Assembly (NCBI GenBank): GCA_965237405.1 | Contig: OZ250139.1 | Location: 992,001-1,056,000, forward strand | Length of the DNA: 64,000 nucleotides | Reading direction: 5' to 3' | Source: CAUZIB01 sp963663925 | Lineage (GTDB): Bacteria; Acidobacteriota; Vicinamibacteria; Vicinamibacterales; UBA8438 | In this document: piece after piece, positions 37,129-46,978 of the stretch | How positions within the stretch are numbered: the stretch's first letter is position 1 | How the letters are laid out: every line of letters begins with the position of its first letter | Translations under genes and position numbers: made by a program | Notes under the pieces: generated by a model | The model's database searches: none | Told to the model about the DNA's origin: nothing | Seen by the model: the letters and a program-made list of their open reading frames with translations, nothing else

Positions 37129-38825
37129 CCGAACCAAGGTCTACACCTATACCACCCGGACCCAGCCAGGCGATCGAAGGCACTCAAGCTGAATCCTCCG
37201 TCGGCGCTTTGGGGGGCGATGGCTCCAAGACTCCCTCGAGGGACCCTGTCGCGGAGGTTGGATACGCCAGACGTCTAGCGGAGCGCTACCGGCTGGAGTA
37301 CGTCGACATGGATCAGTTCTATATCGATCAAGATCTCTTTCGGTCCATTCCCGCCGACCTAATGCTGCGATACGGGTTCGTGCCCCACCATCGAAAGGGT
37401 GATGTGCTCGCCATCGTCGTATCAGACCCGACGGACGTCCCCAAACTCGATGAGTTGGCCCTCCTGCTTGGATCCCGCTTAAGGATTAGCGTAGGGACAG
37501 CATCCGCCATCGATGGAATCCTCAAAAAGAACGAGGGATCCCAGCGGGTGCTTGACGAAGCCACCGAAAGCTTCGAACTCGACGTTCTCCGCGAGGATGA
37601 GCAGGTCGAGTGGAACCTCACCGTTGAGCGGCTCACAAGCGACCTGAGTCCGATCATCCGGTTGGTCGACTCGATGATCTACACCGCGATCCAGCGCCGT
37701 GCAAGCGACATTCATGTAGAGACGCAGGACGACGCGGTACACGTCAAGTACCGGATCGACGGTGTGCTCCAGTCCGCCATGCGCCCGCTCGACAAACAGT
37801 TCCACGCCCCGATTCTCTCGCGCATAAAGGTGATGTCGGAGCTGGATATCGCCGAGAAGCGTGTGCCGCAAGATGGTCGCTTTCAGGTCCGCATGCCAGG
37901 CAAAATGATCGACTTTCGCGTCTCCATTATGCCGAGCGTACACGGTGAAGACGCGGTCATTCGAATTCTCGACAAAGAATCAATCAGCGAGCAGTTCTGC
38001 GAACTAAATTTGGAAATCCTTGGCTTTCCACAAGCCGAACTTCGGCGGTTTCGAAAGTACATTGCAGAGCCGTATGGCATGGTGCTCGTGACCGGACCAA
38101 CCGGCAGCGGAAAGACGACGACCCTGTATGCAGCGCTGGCTGAAATTAAATCGTCGGAAGACAAGGTAATCACTATCGAGGACCCGGTTGAGTATCAACT
38201 CCAAGGAGTCACACAGATCCCGATTAACGAGCGCAAGGGCTTGACGTTCGCACGCGGGCTTCGATCGATCCTTAGGCATGACCCAGATAAGATCATGGTT
38301 GGCGAAATTCGCGATCCAGAAACGGCGCAGATCGCGATTCAGTCTGCACTCACTGGTCACCTGGTCTTCACCACGGTTCATGCAAACAATGTTATTGACG
38401 TGCTCGGTCGATTCCTGAACATGGGAGTAGAAGAGTATCAATTTGTGTCCGCCCTGAATTGTGTGATGGCGCAGCGATTGGTCCGTACGATCTGCACAGA
38501 GTGCAAACGGCCAGCACAGGTCACTGAGCAGGAACTGCAGGAGGCCGCTCTAAGCCCAGCCCTTTTGAAACAGCACCAATTCTTCGAGGGAGGTGGCTGC
38601 ATTGACTGCAGTGGAACGGGTTACAAGGGTCGCACTGCTATCTGCGAGCTTCTGGATCTTACCGATGACATCCGAGAAAGGATCTTGGCTCGTCGGCCGG
38701 CGTCAGAAATTAAAAAAGCTGCGCGTGACGAAGGCATGCGATTTCTTCGAGAGTCCGCCATCGAGTGTGTTCTCAGTGGTGTCACGACGCTCCGAGAGAT
38801 CAACAAGGTGACCTTCGTAAAATGA
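37125..38825 (+). CDS. type II secretion/type IV pilus assembly ATPase (GspE/PilB)
   Basis: 566 residues. The N-terminal MshEN/T2SSE_N domain (about 55-140) includes RYGFVPHHRKGDVLAIVVSDP. Walker A is GPTGSGKTTTLYAAL near residue 323, the Asp box IEDPVEYQLQG follows, Walker B is KIMVGEIRD near 386, and the tetracysteine zinc motif (CTECKRP near 457, CIDCSGTGYKGR near 491) is complete. It powers fibre extension. Its TGA overlaps the ATG of the PilM-like gene. Confidence 0.95.
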   Translation: MTEPRSTPIPPGPSQAIEGTQAESSVGALGGDGSKTPSRDPVAEVGYARRLAERYRLEYVDMDQFYIDQDLFRSIPADLMLRYGFVPHHRKGDVLAIVVSDPTDVPKLDELALLLGSRLRISVGTASAIDGILKKNEGSQRVLDEATESFELDVLREDEQVEWNLTVERLTSDLSPIIRLVDSMIYTAIQRRASDIHVETQDDAVHVKYRIDGVLQSAMRPLDKQFHAPILSRIKVMSELDIAEKRVPQDGRFQVRMPGKMIDFRVSIMPSVHGEDAVIRILDKESISEQFCELNLEILGFPQAELRRFRKYIAEPYGMVLVTGPTGSGKTTTLYAALAEIKSSEDKVITIEDPVEYQLQGVTQIPINERKGLTFARGLRSILRHDPDKIMVGEIRDPETAQIAIQSALTGHLVFTTVHANNVIDVLGRFLNMGVEEYQFVSALNCVMAQRLVRTICTECKRPAQVTEQELQEAALSPALLKQHQFFEGGGCIDCSGTGYKGRTAICELLDLTDDIRERILARRPASEIKKAARDEGMRFLRESAIECVLSGVTTLREINKVTFVK

Positions 38826-39787
38826 ACATCTTCCACAGCATTCGTCGAGTGGCCTCGACTGTGGCTCCCACGGTCGGCGTCGACATCGCGACCGACCGAG
38901 TTAGCGCCGTTGCGCTTGGACGACAACCCACCAAGCCAAAGCTCTTGGGACACGCGACGGAACTGCTTCCCGCTGGAGCAATCGTACCCAGCGCATCCGA
39001 GCACAACATCGTCGATCGCGTCTCGGTCGTCGAGGCATTGAATCTTGTTTTGGAGCAGTTGCCACGGAGGGCAACACGTGTTGTTCTCACCATACCCGAC
39101 AGCATCGCCAAAGTATCGTTCGTGCAATTCGAGAGTGTGCCAGACCGAACCAGCGACCTGGACCAAGTCATCGGGTGGAAGGTGCATAAGACGGTTCCCT
39201 TCCGACTTGAGGACTCGCAACTTGCCTACTCGCCGGGGGCACCTCAGGGCGAGGAAGGTCGAGAGTATATCGTCACGCTCGTTCGACGCGACATCGTTCA
39301 AGAGTATGAATCTCTGTGTGACGAGGCTGGCGTTCATGCGGGTCTCGTTGATTTGGTCGGCATGAATCTGGTCAACGTCGCTATCATGATGACGCCGAGA
39401 CTCACTAAGGACTGGCTGCTCGTGCATTCAAGCGAAACTGCGAGCACGCTGGCGATCATTCGCAACCAGGACTTGATCTTCTTTCGTAGTCGCCCGACGA
39501 CCACAGAGGGTGACTTCGCCGACCTTGTTCATCAATCGGCGATGTACTACCAGGACCGACTCAACGGTGACGGACTGAAGCGAGCTGTTTTCGTCGACGG
39601 ACGTGGAGGTGCCACCGGTACACTCTTCGACGCCATAGGTGAAACTCTCGAGTACCGCTTGGCTATGCCGATCAACCGATTAGCCCTGGATGATGAGATC
39701 GACACCCTCGGTCTCAACCTCGACGCGCTTGACTCGATTGCAGCTCCGATTGGACTACTTCTGAGGCAACGGCCAAACGCCGGGTGA
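38822..39787 (+). CDS. PilM/GspL-like actin-fold assembly protein
   Basis: 321 residues from the ATG overlapping the GspE stop. It has the ASKHA fold seen in PilM and GspL cytoplasmic domains: VGVDIATDRVSAVAL at the N-terminus, VVLTIPDSIAKVSFVQFESVP, and DWLLVHSSETASTLAIIRNQDLIFFRS. No transmembrane helix, so it is PilM-like, with PilN carried by the next gene. It couples the ATPase to the periplasmic parts. Confidence 0.85.
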   Translation: MNIFHSIRRVASTVAPTVGVDIATDRVSAVALGRQPTKPKLLGHATELLPAGAIVPSASEHNIVDRVSVVEALNLVLEQLPRRATRVVLTIPDSIAKVSFVQFESVPDRTSDLDQVIGWKVHKTVPFRLEDSQLAYSPGAPQGEEGREYIVTLVRRDIVQEYESLCDEAGVHAGLVDLVGMNLVNVAIMMTPRLTKDWLLVHSSETASTLAIIRNQDLIFFRSRPTTTEGDFADLVHQSAMYYQDRLNGDGLKRAVFVDGRGGATGTLFDAIGETLEYRLAMPINRLALDDEIDTLGLNLDALDSIAAPIGLLLRQRPNAG

Positions 39788-39791
39788 CCGT

Positions 39792-40361
39792 ATGCTGAGA
39801 ATGAACCTGGCCACGCGACCGTTCTATAACGAACGGGCCGTACATCTCGTCCTCGGCATCGTGACGCTCGCCGCCGTCACCCTCGCGATGTTCGGTGTGT
39901 TAACACTGACTTCGCTGTCGCGGGAGTACGCGGCGCTTGCAGCAGCAGCGGACGACGACGAGCGCCAAGCGGCGGAAATCGAATCCGAAGTCTCGGGACT
40001 GCAGCGTGAGACGGCTTCCGGAGACGTCGACGCGCTGGCGGCGGCAACCCATGAAGCCAATGAGCTGATTGACCAGCGCGTTTTCTCGTGGACGGAGTTC
40101 CTTAACCGAATAGAGATAACGCTTCCGGCGGACGTCATGTTGACCTCGCTCCGTCCAGAGATTCGGACCAACGATGTCGGCGTGCAGATCGGTGTAGTTG
40201 CCAGGAACATCAACGCGATCGTGGAATTCATCGGACGACTGGAAGCAACCGGTACGTTTTCGGATCTCCTCGCTCGGGAAGAGGAGATGGCGGACGAAGG
40301 AACCTATCGCGCCATTCTTTTAGGCCGGTACCTTCCGATTGCTGAGGAACGCGGCAAATGA
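39792..40361 (+). CDS. PilN-like inner-membrane assembly protein
   Basis: 189 residues. It begins MLRMNLATRPFYNERAVHLV, which matches the conserved PilN N-terminus (NLxxRPF) that binds PilM. One transmembrane helix (about 20-45) is followed by a coiled coil and a ferredoxin-like periplasmic domain (SWTEFLNRIEITLPADVMLTSLRP). Its stop overlaps the next start. Confidence 0.85.
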   Translation: MLRMNLATRPFYNERAVHLVLGIVTLAAVTLAMFGVLTLTSLSREYAALAAAADDDERQAAEIESEVSGLQRETASGDVDALAAATHEANELIDQRVFSWTEFLNRIEITLPADVMLTSLRPEIRTNDVGVQIGVVARNINAIVEFIGRLEATGTFSDLLAREEEMADEGTYRAILLGRYLPIAEERGK

Positions 40362-40933
40362 ATCTGGCAAAGCGAATCCTCGTCGAAAAGCGGATTGCCG
40401 TCACGACGGTCTGTGCGACGGCGTTAATGGCCATTGCACTGCAGGCCTTCTTCGTCTATCCGCTAAACGCCCGAGTCGAGTACACGCACAAGCGACGCGT
40501 GGAGGCGGCACGTGGACTCGCCAGCGCGGCTCGTTCGCTTGACGCCATTCGCGCAGCTGCAGACGATCAAATGCAGGCCAACGCCAAACTCCAGCGTTTC
40601 TATCATGAGATCCTTCCCCGAGGCCTTGTAGGGGCTCGCGGCATTACTTCGCCGACATTAGCATCGTTGGCACAACGTCACAACCTTTTGCTCCGGCGGC
40701 GGAGCAGCGTTTCCGAACGGGATGAGGACACTCGACTGGCACGTCTGCGCACTACCATGCTTCTTGCAGGTGATTGGCAAAATATCCGGCGTTTCATCCA
40801 AGAACTCGAGGCATCGCCCGAGTTCATTGTGATCGAGAACATCGTCCTCGCTCAGAATAATGAAGATATTGACTCGTCGTTGGTACTCACGCTGGCATTG
40901 GCTACGTATTATCAGGCAGAGGATGCGACATAA
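40358..40933 (+). CDS. PilO-like inner-membrane assembly protein
   Basis: 191 residues: one N-terminal transmembrane helix (about 13-35), coiled coil (KRRVEAARGLASAARSLDAIRA), then a ferredoxin-like domain (GDWQNIRRFIQELEASPEFIVIENIVL) typical of PilO. It pairs with PilN. Identification rests on layout and gene order more than on sequence. ATGA overlap with pilN. Confidence 0.8.
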   Translation: MNLAKRILVEKRIAVTTVCATALMAIALQAFFVYPLNARVEYTHKRRVEAARGLASAARSLDAIRAAADDQMQANAKLQRFYHEILPRGLVGARGITSPTLASLAQRHNLLLRRRSSVSERDEDTRLARLRTTMLLAGDWQNIRRFIQELEASPEFIVIENIVLAQNNEDIDSSLVLTLALATYYQAEDAT

Positions 40934-41475
40934 TGACCGCGTCTCATCTGCGCGTTATTTATCTTGCTGTCACTAGCGTCGCACTCTTTGGGTGCCAAGG
41001 TGTGCAACCCGGGACCGGTACTCCTGCTACGCTTGAGTCCAACTTTGAATCCTCTCCGGAGACATTCGAGGGAAGCAGGGGAGCACTCGATGTGCGGCTC
41101 GAGGCAGTGGATGAAATACGGCCTGAGGCATTATTGCAGAGGCGGAATCCGTTTCGCTTCGGCCTGTCGAGCTTCGAAGCTGCAACGGATGCGGAACGGG
41201 GGACCAGTCACATTGCGACGCCCACGCCGGTCTCGTCAGATCCCAGGGCGCCGCCCATTGGCTCGCTCGTTCGGCTTCGCATGATCGGATTGGTTGAGGG
41301 ATCCGAGACCGTCGGACGAATCGCCGTCTTGACCGACGGCAATGTTGTCTTCCACGGCCGTGCTGGAGATATCGTGGAGGGACGGTATCTCCTATTAGCG
41401 GTGGAACCAACGTCGGTTGAACTGGAATCGCTTCATAATGGAAACCGGCAGATTATTAGTTTGGCTTCGAGGTAG
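40933..41475 (+). CDS. PilP-like lipoprotein
   Basis: 180 residues with lipobox LFGC (Cys near residue 18). A disordered linker leads to RNPFRFG and a small C-terminal beta-domain (LRMIGLVEGSETVGRIAVLTDGNVVFHGRAGDIVEGRYLLLAVEP) like PilP/GspC HR domains that touch the secretin. Start overlaps the pilO stop by one base. Confidence 0.75.
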   Translation: MTASHLRVIYLAVTSVALFGCQGVQPGTGTPATLESNFESSPETFEGSRGALDVRLEAVDEIRPEALLQRRNPFRFGLSSFEAATDAERGTSHIATPTPVSSDPRAPPIGSLVRLRMIGLVEGSETVGRIAVLTDGNVVFHGRAGDIVEGRYLLLAVEPTSVELESLHNGNRQIISLASR

Positions 41476-41499
41476 CCGTTCCGAAACACAAGGAACCAC

Positions 41500-43800
41500 G
41501 TGAAACCTATCCTCTCCCATCATTGCGTCCGCCTGATTCTTGTCGCCATTGCGGTGAGCTTATCGCTTGGAGGCTGCGCTTCCAGTGGGGCCCTCCAAAT
41601 GGGCGATGAAGCCTTTCTCACTGGCGACTGGGACACCGCCGTGGAGCATTTTCGCCAAGCCGTTCAAGATGATCCGGACGATACTCTCGCCCGGATCTCG
41701 TTGGAGCGGGCAATGCAAAAATCGGCGCGAATTCATGAGACGTTTGCCCGCGACCTGGAATCCCAGGGTCAGTTGCCGGCCGCACTAAGCGAATACCGAC
41801 AGGCGAGCAGACATGACCCGACCAACGGCCGATTAAGGGCGACTGTCACGGCGTTGGAGCGGAGGATTCGAGAAGCGATAGAGGCAGCGCAGCCGCCGTC
41901 TCGAATCGAAAGGCTTCAGCAACACGTCAGACAACCATTGCCACTACTGGACCCAAGCTCCACTGAGCCGATGACCTTCGCGTTCAGGAATGCCAGCCTC
42001 CGAGACATCTTTGACTTCATGGGGAACGCAGCGGGTATCAACGTGACTTTCGATCAGCAATTTCAGGATCGCTCGTACACAGTCAAGTTGGACGGCGTAA
42101 CGCTGCAGGAGGCTCTCAACCAAATTCTCACCGCAAATCAGCTTTTCTATAAGGTTGTGAACACGCGGAGCCTGATTATCGTTCCAGACACGCCCCAGAA
42201 GCGATCACAGTACGAGGAACAGGTCATTCGGACGTTCTACGTATCGCACGCCGACGTAACCGAGCTAGCGACTCTCCTGACGCAGATCGTCCGGGCGCCA
42301 ACACTCGCAGTACAGCCGCAGATCGTGCCGAACAGTGCTTCGAACGCTATCACCGTTCGCGCGACGACTGCAGTAGCAGCCGTGATCGAAAAGGTGATCA
42401 GTGCAAACGACAAACCTCGGGCAGAGATTGTGGTTGACGTGGCGATTCTTGAAGTGAACCGCGAGCGTGCGAAGAAGTTTGGACTTGACCTGAACCAGTA
42501 CGCGATCGGGGCCATGTTCTCTCCATCAGGAACCGCTGGCGCAAATTCAAGTTTCAGCGCGGATCGGCTATCGAACCGCGTGAGTGCAGCCAATTTCTAC
42601 CTGGGGGTTCCGTCCGCGGTCATCGACTTCCTCGAAACAGATTCCGAGACGCGGCTCGTGGCTAAACCCCAACTGCGAGGTCAAGAAGGGTCGCAATTAA
42701 TTCTGAACTTGGGTGACGATATACCGGTTCCCTCGACATCGTTTACACCGATAGCCACGGGTGGCGTCGCGGTCAACCCTCTTACGTCTTACGAGTATCG
42801 CTCTGTTGGCGTAAATGTCACGATGACTCCACGGGTGACGTTCAATGACGAGATCATCCTCGATCTGGAGGTAGAAAACAGCACACTGGGACCTAACATT
42901 AACGTCGCCGGCCAGGCGCTGCCAACCTTCGGTACCCGACGGGTGATCACACGGCTTCGCCTGCGGGACGGCGAATCGAACCTGTTGGCGGGGCTGCTTC
43001 GCGAGGAAGATCGCCGCTCCCTGCGCGGGTTGCCCGGCATCCGACGCCTTCCTATAATTGGCAAACTCCTGTCATCGAATGACAACGCGATCAAACAGAC
43101 GGACATCGTGATGCTCTTGACACCGCACATCGTGAGAACCCATGAACTGACGCCCGATGACGTCAGCCCAATCTATATCGGCACGGCTCAAAACATGGGC
43201 ATATCCGGCCCATTGCCGCTCATCGCACCAGTTGCGTCGCCGACTGACGGACCTCCGCCGACCAATGATTCTCAGGGTGTAAATCTACGCGCGCCGGCTC
43301 TTCCGCCTCTCAGTGGTGATTTACTGGACAGTGCGCCCGTGGAACCGCATCCTACGTTTCTCGTCGGCACCAGCACGCCGAGTTATGGCGCCCACGTAAA
43401 CGTCGTTTCACCGGATACTGATCTGCTCATGAACACTGGACCATACACCGTACCGATCTCGATCAGCGGAGCATCGCAAGTCTCCACACTCAGCCTAAGC
43501 CTAACGTTTGATCCGAAGGTTCTTCGCGTGCAGGCTGTCAAAGAAGGAAGCTTCATGCGCCAGGGTGAGGCCAACGTGACGTTCGCGCAGAACGTTGATG
43601 CCACTAACGGTCGGATTGACCTGGCGCTGACTCGTACCGGAGATCTGTCGGGAGCTGCTGGGTCTGGACTGGTTGCGGCCATCGTCTTTGAAGCCGTAGC
43701 AAAGGGCTCAGCAACACTATCGCCGAGCGGACTCGGACTTAGCCCAGGCGGTGCGCCACTTGTACTCAATTTTAGACCGAGCACGGTAAGTGTCCGATAG
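41500..43800 (+). CDS. secretin (GspD/PilQ) with N-terminal TPR and C-terminal cohesin domain
   Basis: 766 residues from a GTG with AAGGAA upstream. Lipobox LGGC (Cys near 25); TPR-like repeats (about 30-130); STN/N0 domain (about 155-225); N1-type domain (about 235-310); secretin core (about 370-545) with LVAKPQLRGQEGSQ, VGVNVTMTPRV and VMLLTPHIV. After a proline-rich linker, residues 627-766 form a cohesin-like beta-sandwich (VSTLSLSLTFDPKVLRVQAV, VFEAVAKGSATLS). The last part is unusual for a secretin. It forms the outer-membrane pore. Confidence 0.92.
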   Translation: MKPILSHHCVRLILVAIAVSLSLGGCASSGALQMGDEAFLTGDWDTAVEHFRQAVQDDPDDTLARISLERAMQKSARIHETFARDLESQGQLPAALSEYRQASRHDPTNGRLRATVTALERRIREAIEAAQPPSRIERLQQHVRQPLPLLDPSSTEPMTFAFRNASLRDIFDFMGNAAGINVTFDQQFQDRSYTVKLDGVTLQEALNQILTANQLFYKVVNTRSLIIVPDTPQKRSQYEEQVIRTFYVSHADVTELATLLTQIVRAPTLAVQPQIVPNSASNAITVRATTAVAAVIEKVISANDKPRAEIVVDVAILEVNRERAKKFGLDLNQYAIGAMFSPSGTAGANSSFSADRLSNRVSAANFYLGVPSAVIDFLETDSETRLVAKPQLRGQEGSQLILNLGDDIPVPSTSFTPIATGGVAVNPLTSYEYRSVGVNVTMTPRVTFNDEIILDLEVENSTLGPNINVAGQALPTFGTRRVITRLRLRDGESNLLAGLLREEDRRSLRGLPGIRRLPIIGKLLSSNDNAIKQTDIVMLLTPHIVRTHELTPDDVSPIYIGTAQNMGISGPLPLIAPVASPTDGPPPTNDSQGVNLRAPALPPLSGDLLDSAPVEPHPTFLVGTSTPSYGAHVNVVSPDTDLLMNTGPYTVPISISGASQVSTLSLSLTFDPKVLRVQAVKEGSFMRQGEANVTFAQNVDATNGRIDLALTRTGDLSGAAGSGLVAAIVFEAVAKGSATLSPSGLGLSPGGAPLVLNFRPSTVSVR

Positions 43801-43808
43801 GGAAGAGT

Positions 43809-44321
43809 TTGAGTTCCCTCAGGTCCACAACCTTTCACACTCAGCGCAATAATCGGTCCTCCCAGAACGGATATTCGTTCGTCGAACTCTTGGTCGTCAG
43901 TGTCATTCTTATCGTCCTGGCGTCCGCAATAGCACCACTAGCTCAGGTGACCATTCAGCGGCAACGAGAGGCCCACCTGCACCGAGCACTACGCCAGCTC
44001 CGGACCGCCATCGATGAGTACAAAGATGCGGTCGACCTCGGAGTCATCGGCGGTGCCAACCTAGAATCGGAGAACCAAGGCTACCCTCCAGATCTCGAAA
44101 CTCTCGTCGAGGGCGTAGAAGTCCTCAATGCCGCGAGTGGAAGGAAAATTCGCTTTCTACGACGAATACCGATCGATCCGTTCACAAAGAGCGCCGACTG
44201 GGGCTTGCGCGCCTATCAGGATACGCCGACGGCCAGTACTTGGGGCGGCGATAACGTATACGACGTCTATTCCAACGCTCGCGGCACGGCCCTCGACGGT
44301 ACGAGGTACAGAGAGTGGTGA
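43809..44321 (+). CDS. major-type pseudopilin (GspG-like)
   Basis: 170 residues from a TTG with GGAAG upstream. A prepilin leader ends at NG and the mature protein starts YSFVELLVVSVILIVLA, with Glu at +5 for assembly. The C-terminal part has the GspG pattern of PPDLETLVEGV and RRIPIDPFT, then DVYSNARGTALDG. The following gene is a close relative, probably a duplicate. Confidence 0.88.
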   Translation: MSSLRSTTFHTQRNNRSSQNGYSFVELLVVSVILIVLASAIAPLAQVTIQRQREAHLHRALRQLRTAIDEYKDAVDLGVIGGANLESENQGYPPDLETLVEGVEVLNAASGRKIRFLRRIPIDPFTKSADWGLRAYQDTPTASTWGGDNVYDVYSNARGTALDGTRYREW

Positions 44322-44719
44322 CGCGGAGTCAATGGTCAGACGGAGGCGGATGGACGCTGATCGAGCTTACCATCGTGATCGCTCTCATCACGGTACTCTC
44401 GACGATCGCCTTGGTCGGATATCGGAGCGCCATCACACGGTCCCGTGAGGCCGTGCTAATGGAAGACCTCTTCCGCATGCGCGACGCGGTTGACCAATAC
44501 TATGCGGACAAGCAGAATTACCCGGCTACGCTCGAGATGTTGGTGACGGAGGGTTATGTCCGGGCAATTCCTAACGACCCCTTCACCGGAACACCGGATA
44601 CCTGGCGGCTGATTCTCGCGGAGCTCGATCCCACAGATCCCCTAGCGCAGGGTATTTTCGATGTAAAGTCAGGTTATGAAGGCACAGCCTTGGATGGTAC
44701 GCTCTACGCTGACTGGTAG
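44315..44719 (+). CDS. second GspG-like pseudopilin
   Basis: 134 residues from a GTG overlapping the previous stop. Leader ends at GG; the mature start is WTLIELTIVIALITVLS with Glu at +5. The signature YPATLEMLVTEGYVRAIPNDPFTG and the ending SGYEGTALDGTLYADW parallel the preceding gene. The cleavage-site +1 residue is Trp, which is uncommon. Confidence 0.88.
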   Translation: MVTRSQWSDGGGWTLIELTIVIALITVLSTIALVGYRSAITRSREAVLMEDLFRMRDAVDQYYADKQNYPATLEMLVTEGYVRAIPNDPFTGTPDTWRLILAELDPTDPLAQGIFDVKSGYEGTALDGTLYADW

Positions 44720-44973
44720 TGCCTCTATTCCTCTGGATTTACTTTGGGAAGTGACGAGTCTCCAATTGCTGTACCACGGTGCCGTCTAGCCTAGTCACAA
44801 TAGCCGTCATGACTGACTCGCGGTTGAGCTAATTGGGACCTCGCTGTTCAGCCACAGATTTGTCGAAAAGTCGGTTCGAGTCAGCAGTGGCAGAGTCTTG
44901 CACGCTACGAGTGGAACGCGGAGCCAGAAGGAAAGGAACCACGAGCACCGTCGCAAACGGTCCAAAGCAGAGA

Positions 44974-45636
44974 ATGTTTGGACCGGATACCACACCTATC
45001 CGTAATGGCTTCTGCTTTTTGCAGGCACCGCAACGGCAGGAACGAGGGTACGCCATGGCTGGCCTCCTCGTCGCTATTAGTGTCATGGGCGTCATAATGT
45101 CGATCGTTCTACCTGTGTGGAGCCAGGCCGCCAAGCGAGAGCGCGAAGCGGAGCTCGTCTTCAGAGGCGAGCAGTATGTCCGCGCGATTGAGCTCTATCA
45201 GCGACAGTACGTTGGAGCCTACCCGCCTGACCTGGAGACCCTGGTCGACCAGCGTTTTCTGCGCCGTCTGTACAAGGACCCCATGAGCGACGACGGTGAG
45301 TTCAGGCTGATCTACCAGTCCGAGGCGGAAGATTTCCAAGCGGGACCAGCCCTGGACGAAGAACCGGGAGAATCCGATGGGGAATCGAATAACTTGGAAG
45401 ATCGGAGACCATCTTTTTCTGGTCCGATCCAAACTGGGAGTCGCTCCTCAGGAGGTGTAATCGGCGTGGTCAGCACAAGCAGCGAACCATCCCTGAGAAT
45501 CCACAACGGTAGCGAGAATTACGACGAGTGGCCCTTCATCTATAGGCCCACCTCGACAAGTCCAGGGACGGACGGAACTCCCACCGCCATTCGCGGCAGA
45601 CGCCTCGGCACCCCCGGAAGTCCGCGAAACCGCTAA
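44974..45636 (+). CDS. pseudopilin lacking the +5 glutamate
   Basis: 220 residues if started at ATG 44974; a frame open to TTG 44833 is an alternative and the start is uncertain. Leader ends RG and the mature start reads YAMAGLLVAISVMGVIMSI, with Gly rather than Glu at +5, as in GspK-type tip subunits. YPPDLETLVDQRFLRRLYKDPM follows the GspG pattern. The C-terminal 100 residues are low-complexity and acidic or Ser/Gly-rich. It probably sits at the pseudopilus tip. Confidence 0.75.
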   Translation: MFGPDTTPIRNGFCFLQAPQRQERGYAMAGLLVAISVMGVIMSIVLPVWSQAAKREREAELVFRGEQYVRAIELYQRQYVGAYPPDLETLVDQRFLRRLYKDPMSDDGEFRLIYQSEAEDFQAGPALDEEPGESDGESNNLEDRRPSFSGPIQTGSRSSGGVIGVVSTSSEPSLRIHNGSENYDEWPFIYRPTSTSPGTDGTPTAIRGRRLGTPGSPRNR

Positions 45637-45925
45637 GGAGCACGACCCGGCGAATCAGCTGGCGCCCGCCGCCTGCCCAGCCAAGCATTACTCGATAACA
45701 AAATCCAATTTCCGGCGATCTCTTTGCCGCGACAAGACCGGTCCACTAGCAGAGTGTAGGGGGTAAATGTCGGCGCGACCACTGACGTTCCCGCTCGCCA
45801 CCATGGGAGATCTTAACCCGACAAGAAGAACTGTCCGACACTTGTTCCGCTGTGCCGGCGACATCGAATCTCAACAAGACCTGAAATAGCTACGACGGCG
45901 ACAAATACGACCCAGTCGAGTCACG

Positions 45926-46978
45926 TCAGAACCATGGTGCAGCAGTCATTACAGCATCGTGAAAGGCTCGACGGACTGCGAGAATCGCGTCATTCGCTCC
46001 CACTGGATGAACCCGATTCGTGAGTAGCACAACGTAAATGTCATGGATTGGGTCTATCCAGAGCGACGTGCCCGTAAATCCCGTGTGCCCGACCGCAGCT
46101 GAGGACATGCGGGTTCCGCACGATGAAGTCGGCAACATCGTGTCCCACCCAAGCGCCCGAGAACTTTGTGGAACGCCACTCCGCATCCAGAAATCCACAA
46201 ACGTCGAAGACGACACTAGGGGCTCATCGTCACAAAAAAGGCCAAGAATTGTTCTCGCAAACGCCCCAACCTCACGCGCCGTTCCAAATGCTCCCGCGTG
46301 TCCGGCGACCCCACCTAGCGCGAAGGTGTTTTCGTCATGTACCTCGCCCACCAGTAATCGACCCCGCCAAGAATCAACCTCGGTTGGCGCTGAACAGCGG
46401 CGGCGCAACCCATTCGGACGAAATCCCATTGCGCCCCAGCCTTGAGCAGCAACAAGGCTGGAAAACTGTATGTCGAGAGTCAACTTCGCAACATCCTCCA
46501 GGATGAATCCAAGCAGAACAAAGCCAAGGTCGCTGTAGATTGACTGCGAGCGAGGTAGATATTCAAGTGGCAGTGTACAGATCGCTCGCTCGAACTCCTG
46601 CCGCCCTTGATAATCTCGAAAGAAGGGGAGATAGGCCGTCAGGCCAGACGTATGCTCCAACAAGTCCCGCACGGTCACGTTCGTCCGATCGTTGCCGTGC
46701 CACTCGGGCAAGCGACGGGCAACCGGTTCGGAAACATCGACTAGATGGTCGTCAACAGCCACCATAGCAAGGGTTGTCGTTACGATCACCTTGGTCAGGG
46801 AAGCAAGGTCGAAGACTGTTTCGAGTCTCGTGTCGGCCGCATCAGCGTCGAAGGTAAGCCGTCCGAACTCTTCCTCCCAGACAACACCTTGCCGGCGGCC
46901 AACCTCAACGACAGCCGCTGGAAACGCATGCCCCGATGCCTCGCGCAGGATTCGCCGGGCTGGATCAAACTCAAGCAT
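45926..46978 (-). CDS. serine hydrolase (beta-lactamase/class C-like)
   Basis: 350 residues without a signal peptide. Active-site SxxK is S60-LTK, the YxN-like motif is YSD near residue 148, and the third box is HTGFTGTS near 295. The family includes esterases and D,D-peptidases. The ATG overlaps the TAA of the upstream symporter pseudogene (TAATG), so this gene was translationally coupled to it and may now lack its normal promoter. Such pairs are often linked to cell-wall muropeptide salvage, which is inference here. Confidence 0.88.
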   Translation of the reverse strand: MLEFDPARRILREASGHAFPAAVVEVGRRQGVVWEEEFGRLTFDADAADTRLETVFDLASLTKVIVTTTLAMVAVDDHLVDVSEPVARRLPEWHGNDRTNVTVRDLLEHTSGLTAYLPFFRDYQGRQEFERAICTLPLEYLPRSQSIYSDLGFVLLGFILEDVAKLTLDIQFSSLVAAQGWGAMGFRPNGLRRRCSAPTEVDSWRGRLLVGEVHDENTFALGGVAGHAGAFGTAREVGAFARTILGLFCDDEPLVSSSTFVDFWMRSGVPQSSRALGWDTMLPTSSCGTRMSSAAVGHTGFTGTSLWIDPIHDIYVVLLTNRVHPVGANDAILAVRRAFHDAVMTAAPWF

